64,000 nt of DNA, taken from positions 41,125 to 105,124 of the forward strand of contig NZ_JASCXX010000024.1 of the NCBI RefSeq assembly GCF_030012215.1. Reading direction: 5' to 3'. Below the pieces are notes generated by a model that saw only the letters and a program-made list of their open reading frames with translations, made no database searches and was not told the DNA's origin. Made by a program: the position numbers and the translations under genes. Of this stretch, positions 44,406 through 53,340 are shown in pieces. Within the stretch, counting starts at the first letter, position 1, and the number at the start of each line of letters is the position of its first letter. The DNA comes from Anaerobaca lacustris (GTDB taxonomy: Bacteria > Planctomycetota > Phycisphaerae > Sedimentisphaerales > Anaerobacaceae).

Positions 44406-45152
44406 ATGTCAGGTCATTCGCACTGGGCGGGAATCAAGCACAAGAAGGCGGCCAACGACGCCAAACGGGGCAAGACGTGGAGCAAAATTGCGCGAATGAT
44501 CATCGTCGCGGCCAAGAACGGCGGCGACCCTGCGGCGAATCTGACGCTGCGCTACGCCATCGACAAGGCCAAAGCCGCCAACATGCCGAAGGACACGATC
44601 GAGAAGGCCATCAAGAAGGGCACGGGCGATCTCGGCGGCGTCAGCTACGAAGAGATTCTTTATGAGGGATACGGCCCCAGCGGTGTGGCGGTCATGGTCG
44701 AGGCCCTGACGGACAACCGCAACCGGACCGGTCCGGAGATCAAGCGGGTCTTCGAGAAGCACGGCGGTTCGCTCGGTACGACCGGATGCGTCAATTGGAT
44801 GTTCGGCAAGAAGGGACTCATCACGGTCGGCGCCGCCAACGTTAATGAGGACGATCTGATGGAGCTGGCCTTGGGAGCCGGCGCCGACGACATGCAGCGC
44901 ACCGGCGAGGTCTTTGAGATCACCTGCGATCCGAGCGCCTACGAGGAACTGAAAAAGACACTGGATGCCAAGAAGATCCCGATCGAGGTGGCCGAGATCT
45001 CGATGGTGCCGCAGAACACGGTCGAGATCGATAACGCCGCGGTGGCCAGGCGGGTGATCGCCATGATGGAGGCGTTCGACGATCACGAGGACGTCCAGAA
45101 CGCTTACGCGAATTTCGATATCCCCGAGGAGATCATGGCCGACGTCTCATAG
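44406..45152 (+). CDS. yebC: YebC/PmpR-family regulatory protein
   Basis: A 248-residue member of the YebC family, three-domain proteins that act in translation of difficult proline stretches and in transcription control in various bacteria. The N-terminus MSGHSHWAGIKHKKAANDAK and the segments IDKAKAANMPKDTIEKAIKK, GGSLGTTGCVNWMF and ISMVPQNTVEID are diagnostic. AGGAG five bases before ATG 44406 selects it over an earlier start. A perfect TATAAT sits at 44338-44343, about 63 bp upstream, but I see no matching -35. A GGTGAC/GTCACC stem lies just after the stop, shared with the convergent gene. Confidence 0.95.
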   Translation: MSGHSHWAGIKHKKAANDAKRGKTWSKIARMIIVAAKNGGDPAANLTLRYAIDKAKAANMPKDTIEKAIKKGTGDLGGVSYEEILYEGYGPSGVAVMVEALTDNRNRTGPEIKRVFEKHGGSLGTTGCVNWMFGKKGLITVGAANVNEDDLMELALGAGADDMQRTGEVFEITCDPSAYEELKKTLDAKKIPIEVAEISMVPQNTVEIDNAAVARRVIAMMEAFDDHEDVQNAYANFDIPEEIMADVS

Positions 45153-45173
45153 AGGCCGGGTGACGGCGGCAGG

Positions 45174-47459
45174 TCACCTGCCAAGTTCCTCGGCCCGCCG
45201 GCGGGCCAGTTCATAATTCTCCTGTCCGAGCCGACTGACCGGCGACGTCCGTTCCGGATACATCCGTCGGAATTGCTCGCGGAACGCATCCTCGATCTCG
45301 ACGGCTTTCCGGTAATGTCTCAATGCGCCGTCGGTGTCGCCCAGCCGCTCGGCGACCTGGGCGAGCCGCAGTTGCAGTCGGCCGGAACCCGGATAGCGAT
45401 CGGCGGCTTCGGCATACCGCCGCTGCGCCTCTTCATACTGTCCCGCCAGCGTGGCGACGTCGCCGGCCCTCTCGTAGTGCTTGTAGTCGGCAGGGTCCCT
45501 CTCCATCGCCTTGCGAAGATTCTCGGCGGCCTTTTCAAGCAGCGGCGCTTGTCCGGCGGCGGCCCGTTGCAGATACAGGCGGCCGTTGATACTTGGCGCC
45601 GTCGCAGACAATGGATCGAGTGCCGCGGCCGCGTCGAGAAGGGCATGAGCCCGATCGAACCGTCCGACGGCCGCTGCCCGGCGGCCTTGTTCGGTCCGTG
45701 CGATCGCTCCGTACACCGGACGCCAGACGAAGTGAATGTACGCTCCCAGGAGCACAAGGCCCACAAGCGGCGCGATCCATCGCAACGGCCTGGCGGTCGG
45801 AAGGGCGACGGACGCAAGAGGTTGTGGCCGATGGCCCAAGGCGATGAAGCAGGCCATCACGGTCCACAGCGTGGACCAGACGCCCGGCTCGAAGATGGCG
45901 AAGTCCACGAGGTTGTGTACGAGAACGCCGGCGACGGCGCAACCCAGCGCCGCGCGCACGGTCGCCACACGAGCGAGGTCCGATTCATCGGACCGCCGTT
46001 GCGGCCCCGCAGCGAAGAGGAAGAAGCCGATCAGGAACGCGGCCGCGGGTGCCAAATACAATGCCGCGATTTCATAGAGGAGCACCTCGACGTCACCGCC
46101 CCAGGAAGCGGGGATCAGCAGGGGTCTGAGCAGCAGAAACGACGCGGACACGGCCCACAGCATGACGATGGCCGGCGACCCGGCCCCCGTGGTGCGGTCG
46201 CCGCAGGGTGCCGGCTCTGCGGCAGCGCGGACCGTGGCGCGATAGAGAGGGATGACGATCATGGCCAGAAAGCCCAGCAGGCCGAGCGGCCCGCACTGCG
46301 CCAGCAGACTCAGCGGAAAATTGTGCGGGTCCGACACCGACTCGGGCGCCGAAGCCGGCTTGTAGCGTGTGTAATTCTGCGCGAAGTTGCCCAGCCCGAT
46401 CCCGGCGACGGGGTGGTCGGCCACCATCTGCGCGGTGGCGTGCCAGTATTGCCATCGGACCAGCATGGAATTGCCACCGGGCAGTCGTCCGTGTCGCAGG
46501 CCGTACGAGACGGCCATACTGCCGACCGCCAGCGATACGACCAGAAGGGTCGCCGCCGAGACGATCCAGGCCGCTCGGCGGTGTTCCGCAAGCCGCCTTC
46601 GCAGCAGCGCCAGCAGGGCGAACAGAGCCGCCGCAATGACGAACGCCAGGATGCCTCCCTTGCTTCGCGTCAGGGCCAGTCCGGCCAGGATGAGGAGCAT
46701 CGCGACGATCGGATACCAGCGGCAACGCGATCGCGGCGCCTCCCCCGCATCCGTCCGACGCTGTGACAGCAGCAGGGCAAGGCCGGCGAACGCGGCCAGC
46801 ATGGCAAACGACGCGGCCGAGTTGCCCGTCGTGAAGAAGCCGCGAATGCCCTGCGAGTACAGCCGGTGCTCGAAAAGGAAATGCTGGAAGGTCCCCGGTT
46901 CGATGCCGAGCGGCCCGAGCAGCATCTCCGGGGACTTCTCGTACTGCTCGATGGTGATTGCGTTGCTCATGAGAAACTGCTCGGCGCACTGGTAGGCCGA
47001 GACCACGCCCAGCGCGGCGACGATCAGCAGGACCGCGCGCACCTTGGCGGCGCCGTCGAGGACCTGGACCAGCAGGACGGCCGCGCAGGCCGGGGCCGCG
47101 AGCATGATGGCGTGATTGATCGCCTGGCGTTTGTCGCTGGCGCCGAACGTCGAGACGGCCGCCGCCAGGAGAAAAAGGACCAGCCCGATCTCAATGCCCG
47201 TGACCCGATAGACCGCCCGGCCGAAGCGCACCTGCCATAGAAGCCAGAACACCAGAGCGAAGATCAGCAACCCCGATACCGTGAGGCTGTACACCGCGTC
47301 ATCGACGTTGCCCGGCAGGGCAAGGCTCTGCGGCACCGGCGCCTCGGTGTACGTCGTACGCAACGCCAGGAGAGACAGGCAGAGCCCCAGCAGCGCCAGG
47401 GCCACGGCCCCCGACGATCGTCGTTGCGTCGGCGAAGTGTCAGTCGGTGTTCGCGCCAT
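45174..47459 (-). CDS. O-antigen ligase-like polymerase with C-terminal TPR
   Basis: A 761-residue polytopic protein. About twelve hydrophobic helices fill residues 15-570 and include the Wzy_C/O-antigen-ligase signature: a periplasmic loop with HATAQMVADHPVAGIGLGNF and SDPHNFPLSLLAQCGPLGLL. The final 190 residues are cytosolic or periplasmic TPR-like helices (DYKHYERAGDVATLAGQYEE, RRYAEAADRYPGSGRLQLRL). Such fusions are common in planctomycetes and probably polymerise or ligate lipid-linked polysaccharide or glycosylate proteins. Its start overlaps the end of the WecA-like gene by 20 bp. Confidence 0.85.
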   Translation of the reverse strand: MARTPTDTSPTQRRSSGAVALALLGLCLSLLALRTTYTEAPVPQSLALPGNVDDAVYSLTVSGLLIFALVFWLLWQVRFGRAVYRVTGIEIGLVLFLLAAAVSTFGASDKRQAINHAIMLAAPACAAVLLVQVLDGAAKVRAVLLIVAALGVVSAYQCAEQFLMSNAITIEQYEKSPEMLLGPLGIEPGTFQHFLFEHRLYSQGIRGFFTTGNSAASFAMLAAFAGLALLLSQRRTDAGEAPRSRCRWYPIVAMLLILAGLALTRSKGGILAFVIAAALFALLALLRRRLAEHRRAAWIVSAATLLVVSLAVGSMAVSYGLRHGRLPGGNSMLVRWQYWHATAQMVADHPVAGIGLGNFAQNYTRYKPASAPESVSDPHNFPLSLLAQCGPLGLLGFLAMIVIPLYRATVRAAAEPAPCGDRTTGAGSPAIVMLWAVSASFLLLRPLLIPASWGGDVEVLLYEIAALYLAPAAAFLIGFFLFAAGPQRRSDESDLARVATVRAALGCAVAGVLVHNLVDFAIFEPGVWSTLWTVMACFIALGHRPQPLASVALPTARPLRWIAPLVGLVLLGAYIHFVWRPVYGAIARTEQGRRAAAVGRFDRAHALLDAAAALDPLSATAPSINGRLYLQRAAAGQAPLLEKAAENLRKAMERDPADYKHYERAGDVATLAGQYEEAQRRYAEAADRYPGSGRLQLRLAQVAERLGDTDGALRHYRKAVEIEDAFREQFRRMYPERTSPVSRLGQENYELARRRAEELGR

Positions 47460-48543
47460 GTCTGACGGTACTCTCGAAGACGGCGATGATGGCCAGGATC
47501 AGGAACGTCTGCACGAAGATCAGAACGGCCCCGACGAGGTTGACCTGATAGAGAAACGTCGCGCCCAGGCCGCAGCAGAGCGTGGCCAGATACAGCATCA
47601 GCACGGTCTGGCGGTCCGTCAGGCCGCCGCGTCTCAGGCGGTGCGAGAAGTGCTGCGTGTCGCCGACGAACGGGCTCTTGCCCTGGCGCAGGCGCAGCAG
47701 CGTCACGCTGGTCAGATCGTAGAGCGGCACCGCCATCACCACCAGGGGCATCAGGACCGGATACCACGGCCCGCTCTGGTCCTGCTGGTAATAGGTCGTG
47801 CGCACCGTCAGCAGGGCGACGAAGAAGCCCACAACGAGCGAACCGGCGTCGCCCATGAAGATCGAAGCGGGGGGGAAGTTGAACAGCAAAAAGCCCAGCA
47901 GGGTCCCGACGAAGACGATCGCCAGTCCGCCGACGAAGACCTGTCCGTTGAAGGCGGCCGCGACGAACAGTATGGCGCTGGCGATCGCGGCGATGCCGGC
48001 CGAGGCCCCGTCCATGTTGTCCAGGAAGTTGAAGGCGTTGATGATCACGACGATCCAGAGGGCGGACATGGCCGATGTGACGATTCGGTTGTGGATGAAG
48101 AAATCGGCGCGGATGTCCGCCATCGCCGCGGCCAGGAAGGCGACCAGGCACTGGACGCCCAGCTTGACGAACGGGCCCAGCGGCCTCTTGTCGTCCCAGA
48201 GGCCGACCGCAAACAGGATCGCCGCGCAGAGCAGCACGACCGCCAGCTCATCGCACCGGCGCAGGAAATCGGCGGGCACGACGTTCCATCGGTCCGCCAG
48301 TGGGCCGAGGTGTCCGGGGGCGACCGCAAAACGCATGACGCCCGCCGCAGCGAGGAGGAAGATCGTCAGCGTCCCGAAGATCGCGATGCCGCCGCCGAGA
48401 GGGACGACGCTTCGGTGGTAGCGGTCCGCCTGCGGATGGGCCAGAAGCCCCAGCGGCGGCGCCAGCTTCTTGGCGCCCGCCGTCAGCAGGGCCGAACAGG
48501 CACACGAGCCGACGAGCAGAGCGGTGACCAGCAGGATCAGCAT
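47440..48543 (-). CDS. Polyprenyl-phosphate N-acetylhexosamine-1-phosphate transferase (WecA/MraY-type)
   Basis: A 367-residue membrane enzyme of the PNPT family that transfers a sugar-1-phosphate to undecaprenyl phosphate, the first step of many envelope polysaccharides. Motifs: DRYHRSVVPLGGGIAIFGTL, the catalytic NAFNFLDNMDGASAG, FMGDAGSLVVGF, and the C-terminal HFSHRLRRGG, which favours the WecA/TagO side over MraY. GAGG five bases before ATG 48543 sets the start; the long upstream frame overlaps DUF4416 and is not real. Together with the ligase-like gene it forms a glycan initiation and polymerisation pair. Confidence 0.9.
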   Translation of the reverse strand: MLILLVTALLVGSCACSALLTAGAKKLAPPLGLLAHPQADRYHRSVVPLGGGIAIFGTLTIFLLAAAGVMRFAVAPGHLGPLADRWNVVPADFLRRCDELAVVLLCAAILFAVGLWDDKRPLGPFVKLGVQCLVAFLAAAMADIRADFFIHNRIVTSAMSALWIVVIINAFNFLDNMDGASAGIAAIASAILFVAAAFNGQVFVGGLAIVFVGTLLGFLLFNFPPASIFMGDAGSLVVGFFVALLTVRTTYYQQDQSGPWYPVLMPLVVMAVPLYDLTSVTLLRLRQGKSPFVGDTQHFSHRLRRGGLTDRQTVLMLYLATLCCGLGATFLYQVNLVGAVLIFVQTFLILAIIAVFESTVRHGANTD

Positions 48544-48574
48544 GGTGTCCTCAAGGTTGTTCGATTCGGTGGCG

Positions 48575-49126
48575 TCATCTCTCGTGCGTTCCTGACTTGC
48601 GCTGCTGCAAGAGCCGGAGGCGCACCCGGCGGAAGAAGTCGAAGTAGCTCTGCCGGCGATAGTCCGGATACGTGTATGGTAGGGGACACCATACGCCCCT
48701 GTCAAAAACAAGTGTGACCTCGGCGTACATTTTCCGGCCGATGTAGACGCGGTGTGAGTAGTTCTTGGTCGTGGCCAGAACGAGCTTGGACGGCTCGATG
48801 AGTCCGGGATCGAGATTGACCGGTCGCGGAAACGGCCCGACCATCGCCTCGGCCAGCTCGCGTTCGAGCCGGTTCGTCCGATGCTTCGTTTCCGCCAGGG
48901 CGCCGGGGTCAACGAGGCGCTCGATCGAGACGAACTGCCGAAGGATGGTCGGCCCGGTCTGGTCCCGGTAATAGGCGGTCTGGTCGAAGGGCCAGATGTC
49001 ACTGATCAGGTCGAGCGGACCGATCTGCGAGGCCACCGCCTCGCGCGCGGCCGCCAGGCAGCGGTCGTCCGACGCCAGGATGCCGACGATGATCTTGACC
49101 GGATTGGGTTCCTTGAGTTCCCACAT
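48575..49126 (-). CDS. DUF4416 family protein
   Basis: A 183-residue protein of the DUF4416 family, with ISDIWPFDQTAYYRDQTGPT, RQFVSIERLVDPGALAETKH, LDPGLIEPSKLVLATTKNYS and the end TYPDYRRQSYFDFFRRVRLR. The function is unknown; it is predicted soluble. It begins 21 bp after the DUF4056 gene and ends 31 bp before the WecA-like gene, so the four minus-strand genes 45174-50308 are probably one transcription unit. Confidence 0.88.
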   Translation of the reverse strand: MWELKEPNPVKIIVGILASDDRCLAAAREAVASQIGPLDLISDIWPFDQTAYYRDQTGPTILRQFVSIERLVDPGALAETKHRTNRLERELAEAMVGPFPRPVNLDPGLIEPSKLVLATTKNYSHRVYIGRKMYAEVTLVFDRGVWCPLPYTYPDYRRQSYFDFFRRVRLRLLQQRKSGTHER

Positions 49127-49147
49127 GGGTGCGCCGAGCCGTCCGTT

Positions 49148-50308
49148 TCAGCCGTCGTGTTCGGACGTCGCCTTGGAACTTGGGTCGGGGACCCCGACGT
49201 CCGACGCCAGGCACGGCACCTGGTATTCATCTGCGCCCGGACCGTAGCGCTCGATGACTTCGGCCCGTATGCCCTCCATAATCACGGCCAGATGCTCCGT
49301 CGGGTCGATCCGATCTCGTCGGTCCTCCCGGTTCGGGTAGGCCTTTCGAAGGATCTGGCCCCTCTCCCATTCCCTCGGCTCGATCTCGACCCTCACGTTG
49401 ATGCCGCGTTTTTCCACCGCCTTCAGATCGGGGATCGGGAACGGCAGCGGTTCCTCCTCCGGACAGTCGGCCGCGCCGGGCACGAGCCACGGGGTGATCG
49501 AGCCGGTGTCCAGGCCGACGTCGAGATGCCTCTTGACCATCGTGACAACGACGAATCCGCCCGTGAACCACAGGCCGCGAACGGCCTCGCCCGCCTCGTG
49601 AGCGATCTGCCGGGGCTGGCCTCCGAGCATCCGGATCTGCTGATCCAGATGCCACGTCACGGCGTCGTCGAAGTCGCGATCCGCATCACGCAACGCCAGG
49701 GCGCCGATGGAGCTGCCCATCGCGTTGGAGTAGTTGTCCTCCCACGAGAACGCCGAATTGTATTCCGGATAAATACCGGCTCCCTTGAAGCCGTGCCAGG
49801 TGAGGATCTCATGCCAGACGCTGGCGATATAGCCGAGATACGCGGCCAGATCGATCGCAGCCTCGCGGGCGATCGCGTCCTTGGTTTGGGGCGGCAGGTA
49901 TTCCCAGCCGGGCGGATAGTCGATCGTGATGTGATACCGCGAGGGTTCCCACATCTTATACGCCATCTCGGTTTCGTTCTTCATCATGAGGTCGCGGAAA
50001 TGATATGCGAGATAGCCCGTCCAGTCGGCGATCTTGCGGAGGTGTGTGACATCGATGTGTCCGCCCCGGCAGGTGTAGGCGATGCCGTTCCGCTCCCCGA
50101 ACAAGGTGAACCGATACGAATGCCGGCCGAGATCGTCTGCGTCGATGTAGCGCGTGCCCATCGTCGGGCTGGGCAGGCATGCGATCCGTCCGCGCGGAGC
50201 GCGCCGCGCCTGTCGCGGCGTGAGGAACGCGGCCTCGGCCGGAACGACCGCGCAGAGGAGGGCAAGCACGCAGACGACAGGTCTTCCCAATGGACCGACG
50301 CGAACCAT
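49148..50308 (-). CDS. Secreted DUF4056 family protein
   Basis: A 386-residue protein with a signal peptide (VVCVLALLCAVVPAEA) and the DUF4056 pattern: RNGIAYTCRGGHIDVTHLRK, ADWTGYLAYHFRD, a histidine in SVWHEILTWHG, and HEAGEAVRGLWFTGGFVVV. The several conserved His and Glu residues (HEILTWH, HEAGE) would suit a metal-dependent envelope enzyme, but no reaction is known. It is first in the minus-strand group that includes DUF4416, the WecA-like transferase and the O-antigen-ligase-like protein. A good promoter lies just upstream. Confidence 0.82.
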   Translation of the reverse strand: MVRVGPLGRPVVCVLALLCAVVPAEAAFLTPRQARRAPRGRIACLPSPTMGTRYIDADDLGRHSYRFTLFGERNGIAYTCRGGHIDVTHLRKIADWTGYLAYHFRDLMMKNETEMAYKMWEPSRYHITIDYPPGWEYLPPQTKDAIAREAAIDLAAYLGYIASVWHEILTWHGFKGAGIYPEYNSAFSWEDNYSNAMGSSIGALALRDADRDFDDAVTWHLDQQIRMLGGQPRQIAHEAGEAVRGLWFTGGFVVVTMVKRHLDVGLDTGSITPWLVPGAADCPEEEPLPFPIPDLKAVEKRGINVRVEIEPREWERGQILRKAYPNREDRRDRIDPTEHLAVIMEGIRAEVIERYGPGADEYQVPCLASDVGVPDPSSKATSEHDG

Positions 50309-50360
50309 GGAACTCCTTCACAGACGACAGCAATGCAAATCGGACACCACCTGCCCTATT

Positions 50361-50389
50361 ATTGTATCACATCCGCGCTGTACGTGCAA
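50361..50389 (-). promoter_or_regulatory. Promoter of the DUF4056-WecA-ligase group
   Basis: TTGCAC (50384-50389), 17 bp, TACAAT (50361-50366) on the minus strand. The predicted start near 50354 is about 46 nt before the ATG of the DUF4056 gene. Confidence 0.55.
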
Positions 50390-50448
50390 AACCTCATCGT
50401 CGTGAATCCGTTGTGGTGCGCCTGTGGAGTGGTCTGATGCAATGCTTT

Positions 50449-50473
50449 GGGGCCGCCCTCAAAGGACGGCCCC
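50449..50473 (-). terminator. Terminator hairpin after the TIM-barrel gene
   Basis: A 10-bp GC-rich stem with one G-U pair when read on the minus strand, and a 5-nt loop, 39 bp after the stop at 50512. On the plus strand the same position would be a C-A mismatch, so the hairpin is adapted to the minus-strand transcript. No U tract follows. Confidence 0.55.
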
Positions 50474-50511
50474 GCACGGAATGCCTCGTTGCATCAAACG
50501 ACCGGACTCGA

Positions 50512-51396
50512 CTATACGTCGCAGATGCGCGTCGCATAGGTCAGCGCCGCCAGCGGGTCGCCCTTCGGGACGAACTCGTGGGCGACGTAGCCGGTGAAAC
50601 CGGTCTCGGCAATGGCCCGCATGATCGCCGGGTAATACAGCTCCTGCGTCTCGTCGATCTCGTTGCGCCCGGGATTGCCGCCGGTGTGGTAATGTCCGAT
50701 ATAATCCTTGTTGTCGCGAATCGTTCGAATGATGTCGCCTTCCATGATCTGGGCGTGGTAGATGTCGTAGAGGATCTTGACGCGATCGGAGCCGACGCGC
50801 TTGCAGACCTCGACGCCCCAGGCGGTGTTGTCGAACATGTAATCCTTGTGGTTGACCTTGCTGTTGAGGTACTCCAGGACGATGGTGATCTTCTTCTGTT
50901 CGGCGTAGCCGACGATCTTTTTGAGGGCCTCGACGGCGTTCTCGACGCCGACGTCGTCGGGAATCCCGCGACGGTTGCCTGAGAAGCTGATCACGTTGGG
51001 AAAGCCGGCCTCCGAGGTCGCGTCGATGGCCTTGCGCAGGCTGGCCAGGCAGGCCTCGTGGAATTTTTTGTCGGCCAGACCGTCGGTCAGAGAGTGGCTG
51101 TTGACCAGCGAGCAGACCAGGCCGTGCTTCTTGACCGTCTCGAACTCGCCGGGCCCGAGCAGGTCGATGGCCTTGATGCCGAGCCGCTTGGAGACCTCGC
51201 AGAGTTGATCGAGCGACCACTTGCCATAGCACCACCGGCTGACCGACTGGTGGATTCGGCCCTTCGTGGCCACACGCTCGATCTGGCCCATATCGAGGGC
51301 GTTCGTCGTTCCGGTCAGGTGGGCGGCAACCGCGCCGGCCGCCAGCAGGCTGGTCTTATGCATGAGAGTCCTTCGAGAAAGGTTGTTCTGGTCCAT
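50512..51396 (-). CDS. Exported TIM-barrel sugar isomerase/epimerase, hydroxypyruvate isomerase-like
   Basis: A 294-residue xylose-isomerase-like TIM barrel. An N-terminal twin-arginine leader (SRRTLMHKTSLLAAGAVAAH) suggests Tat export. The barrel has VLEYLNSKVNH (metal-ligand Glu), LYDIYHAQIMEGDII, IGHYHTGGNPGRNEID and YVAHEFVPKGDP, the order found in Hyi/OtnI hydroxypyruvate isomerases. The substrate is probably a small keto acid or ketose. AGGAG seven bases before ATG 51396 sets the start. Such Tat-exported isomerase-like proteins are abundant in Planctomycetota. It has its own promoter at the end of proS. Confidence 0.88.
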   Translation of the reverse strand: MDQNNLSRRTLMHKTSLLAAGAVAAHLTGTTNALDMGQIERVATKGRIHQSVSRWCYGKWSLDQLCEVSKRLGIKAIDLLGPGEFETVKKHGLVCSLVNSHSLTDGLADKKFHEACLASLRKAIDATSEAGFPNVISFSGNRRGIPDDVGVENAVEALKKIVGYAEQKKITIVLEYLNSKVNHKDYMFDNTAWGVEVCKRVGSDRVKILYDIYHAQIMEGDIIRTIRDNKDYIGHYHTGGNPGRNEIDETQELYYPAIMRAIAETGFTGYVAHEFVPKGDPLAALTYATRICDV

Positions 51397-51449
51397 AAGG
51401 CTTCTCCTGTCCAATGAAGGTCAATGCGCGTTCATTCATGCCGTGCAAT

Positions 51450-51478
51450 GTTATAGGTCCTCCGGCCGTCGCCGTCAA
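51450..51478 (-). promoter_or_regulatory. Promoter of the TIM-barrel gene, overlapping the proS stop codon
   Basis: TTGACG (51473-51478), 17 bp, TATAAC (51450-51455) on the minus strand. The -35 contains the last base of the penultimate proS codon and its TGA, so the gene can be transcribed independently although it is directly downstream. Confidence 0.6.
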
Positions 51479-53214
51479 GGACGCAGTTGCCCCTTGAGCG
51501 ACTCGACGAGTTCGACGACCGTCCGGGCCGCCTCCTGGATCGGGGTCTTGCGGCTTTCCGTTTCGGTCCGCCGTTTGATCTCGACGTTGCCCTCGACGAC
51601 GGATTTCTTGCCGACGGTGATGCGGACGGGGATGCCGATCAAATCGGCGTCCTTGAACTTGACGCCCCCGCGCAGGTCGCGGTCGTCCAGAAGGACGTCA
51701 ATGCCGGCCGCCTTCAGCTCCGTGTAGATCCTCTCGGCCGCCTCGGAAACGGCCGCATCGTCCTGGTTGACCGGCGTGATCAGCACCTCGAACGGCGCGA
51801 TCGAGATCGGCCAGACGATCCCGTTCTCGTCGTGGTACAGCTCGATTGCCGAGGCCATGATCCGATTGATCCCGATCCCGTAGCAGCCCATCAGGCAGGG
51901 CTGCTCGACCCCGTGCTCGTCGAGGAAGGTCGCGCCGAGCTTCCGGCTGTACTTGGTCCCAAGCTTGAAGACCTGCCCGACTTCGATGCCCCTCTTGAAG
52001 AGCAGGGGCTTGCCCTGGTAGGTGTCGCCCTGGACCGCGTTGCGGACGTCGGCCACGACGACGTTGTCGCCGTCGAGCGGGAAGTCCCGACCGGGCACGA
52101 CGTTCTTCGTATGGTAGTCGCTGCGGTTGGCGCCGGTGACACCGACCGCCATCGCCGCCACCGCGTGATCGACGATCAGCCTGGAAACCTTGCCGGCCAG
52201 GCCCACCGGCCCGGCGAATCCCACCTTGGCGCCGGTGACCTTCTGGATCGTTGCTTCGTCGGCCAGTTCCGAATGCGCGCCGCCGAGCACCTGCGTGAGC
52301 TTCTCGGCGTTCACGTCGTGGTCGCCCCGGACCAGGGCCGCCACGGCCTTGTCACCGACGGAGTAGATCAGCGTCTTGATCATCTCGGATGGCTTTGTCT
52401 TGAGGAAGTCGCAGACCGCCTCGATCGTCCCGACATGGGGGGTATGGACGTCTTCCGGGGCCGGGATGTTCGGATCGGCCGGCTGCTTCGGCAGCGGATC
52501 GACCGCCGCCTTTTCGAGATTGGCGGCGTACGAGCCGTCTTCGGTGTAGACGGTGGTGTCCTCGCCCGAGGCGCAGGGGACGGTGAACTGGTGCGAGCCG
52601 GAGCCGCCCATCTCGCCCGTCTCGGCCTCGACGATCACGTACTCGACGCCGCATCGCTTGAAGACCCGACAGTAGGCGTCGTACATCGCCATGTACGACT
52701 TGTGCAGGCTCTCGGGGTTCGCGTCGAAGCTGTACGCGTCCTTCATCATGAACTCGCGCGACCGCAATACGCCGAACCGCGGGCGGAACTCGTCGCGGAA
52801 CTTCGGACTGATCTGATACAGATTGATCGGCAGTTGCTTGTACGAGTTGATCTCGTGCGACGCGTGGAAGGTGAACACCTCCTCGGCCGTCGGGCCCAGC
52901 ACGTTCCAGCGCCCGTGGCGGTCCTGAAGACGGCACATCGTCTCGCCGTAGTCGGCGTCCCGGCCCGTTTGTTGCCATAGCTCTCTCGGTTGCAGGCACG
53001 GCACCAGGATCTCCTGGGCCCCGGCGCGGTCCATCTCCTCGCGGACGATCTCGATGATCTTCTTCAGGGTCCGCCATCCCAGCGGCAGGTAGGTGTACGT
53101 TCCGCTGGCGACCTTGCGGATCAGGCCCGCCCGGAGCATCAACTGGTGGCTGGGGATCTCCGCATCGGCCGGGACTTCCTTGACCGTCGGGATCAGCATC
53201 TGGCTGCTTCTCAT
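51475..53214 (-). CDS. proS: Prolyl-tRNA synthetase
   Basis: A class II aminoacyl-tRNA synthetase of 579 residues. The N-terminal catalytic core has motif 1 near REEMDRAGAQEILVP and motif 2 with FRDEFRPRFGVLRSREFMMK. An editing insertion (INS/YbaK-like) domain occupies about 230-390 (VCDFLKTKPSEMIKTLIY to DGDNVVVADVRNAVQGD). Then come motif 3 (CLMGCYGIGINRIMA) and the anticodon-binding domain at the C-terminus (ISIAPFEVLITPVNQ). This is the bacterial (E. coli) type with editing insert. It has its own promoter upstream. Confidence 0.97.
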   Translation of the reverse strand: MRSSQMLIPTVKEVPADAEIPSHQLMLRAGLIRKVASGTYTYLPLGWRTLKKIIEIVREEMDRAGAQEILVPCLQPRELWQQTGRDADYGETMCRLQDRHGRWNVLGPTAEEVFTFHASHEINSYKQLPINLYQISPKFRDEFRPRFGVLRSREFMMKDAYSFDANPESLHKSYMAMYDAYCRVFKRCGVEYVIVEAETGEMGGSGSHQFTVPCASGEDTTVYTEDGSYAANLEKAAVDPLPKQPADPNIPAPEDVHTPHVGTIEAVCDFLKTKPSEMIKTLIYSVGDKAVAALVRGDHDVNAEKLTQVLGGAHSELADEATIQKVTGAKVGFAGPVGLAGKVSRLIVDHAVAAMAVGVTGANRSDYHTKNVVPGRDFPLDGDNVVVADVRNAVQGDTYQGKPLLFKRGIEVGQVFKLGTKYSRKLGATFLDEHGVEQPCLMGCYGIGINRIMASAIELYHDENGIVWPISIAPFEVLITPVNQDDAAVSEAAERIYTELKAAGIDVLLDDRDLRGGVKFKDADLIGIPVRITVGKKSVVEGNVEIKRRTETESRKTPIQEAARTVVELVESLKGQLRP

Positions 53215-53262
53215 CTACGACGCCTCACATACGCAAACAGGTTCAGTTCTCAGGAAGGGCTG

Positions 53263-53291
53263 TTTATAGCCCAGGCGAGCCGACGATTCAA
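53263..53291 (-). promoter_or_regulatory. proS promoter
   Basis: TTGAAT (53286-53291), 17 bp, TATAAA (53263-53268) on the minus strand. The predicted start is about 42 nt before the proS ATG at 53214 and lies in the 126-bp gap after pyrB. Confidence 0.6.
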
Positions 53292-53340
53292 GGCAATTTC
53301 GCCGCCGGCAGATCGTGACAGAGGCTGAGACAGGCTGCCA

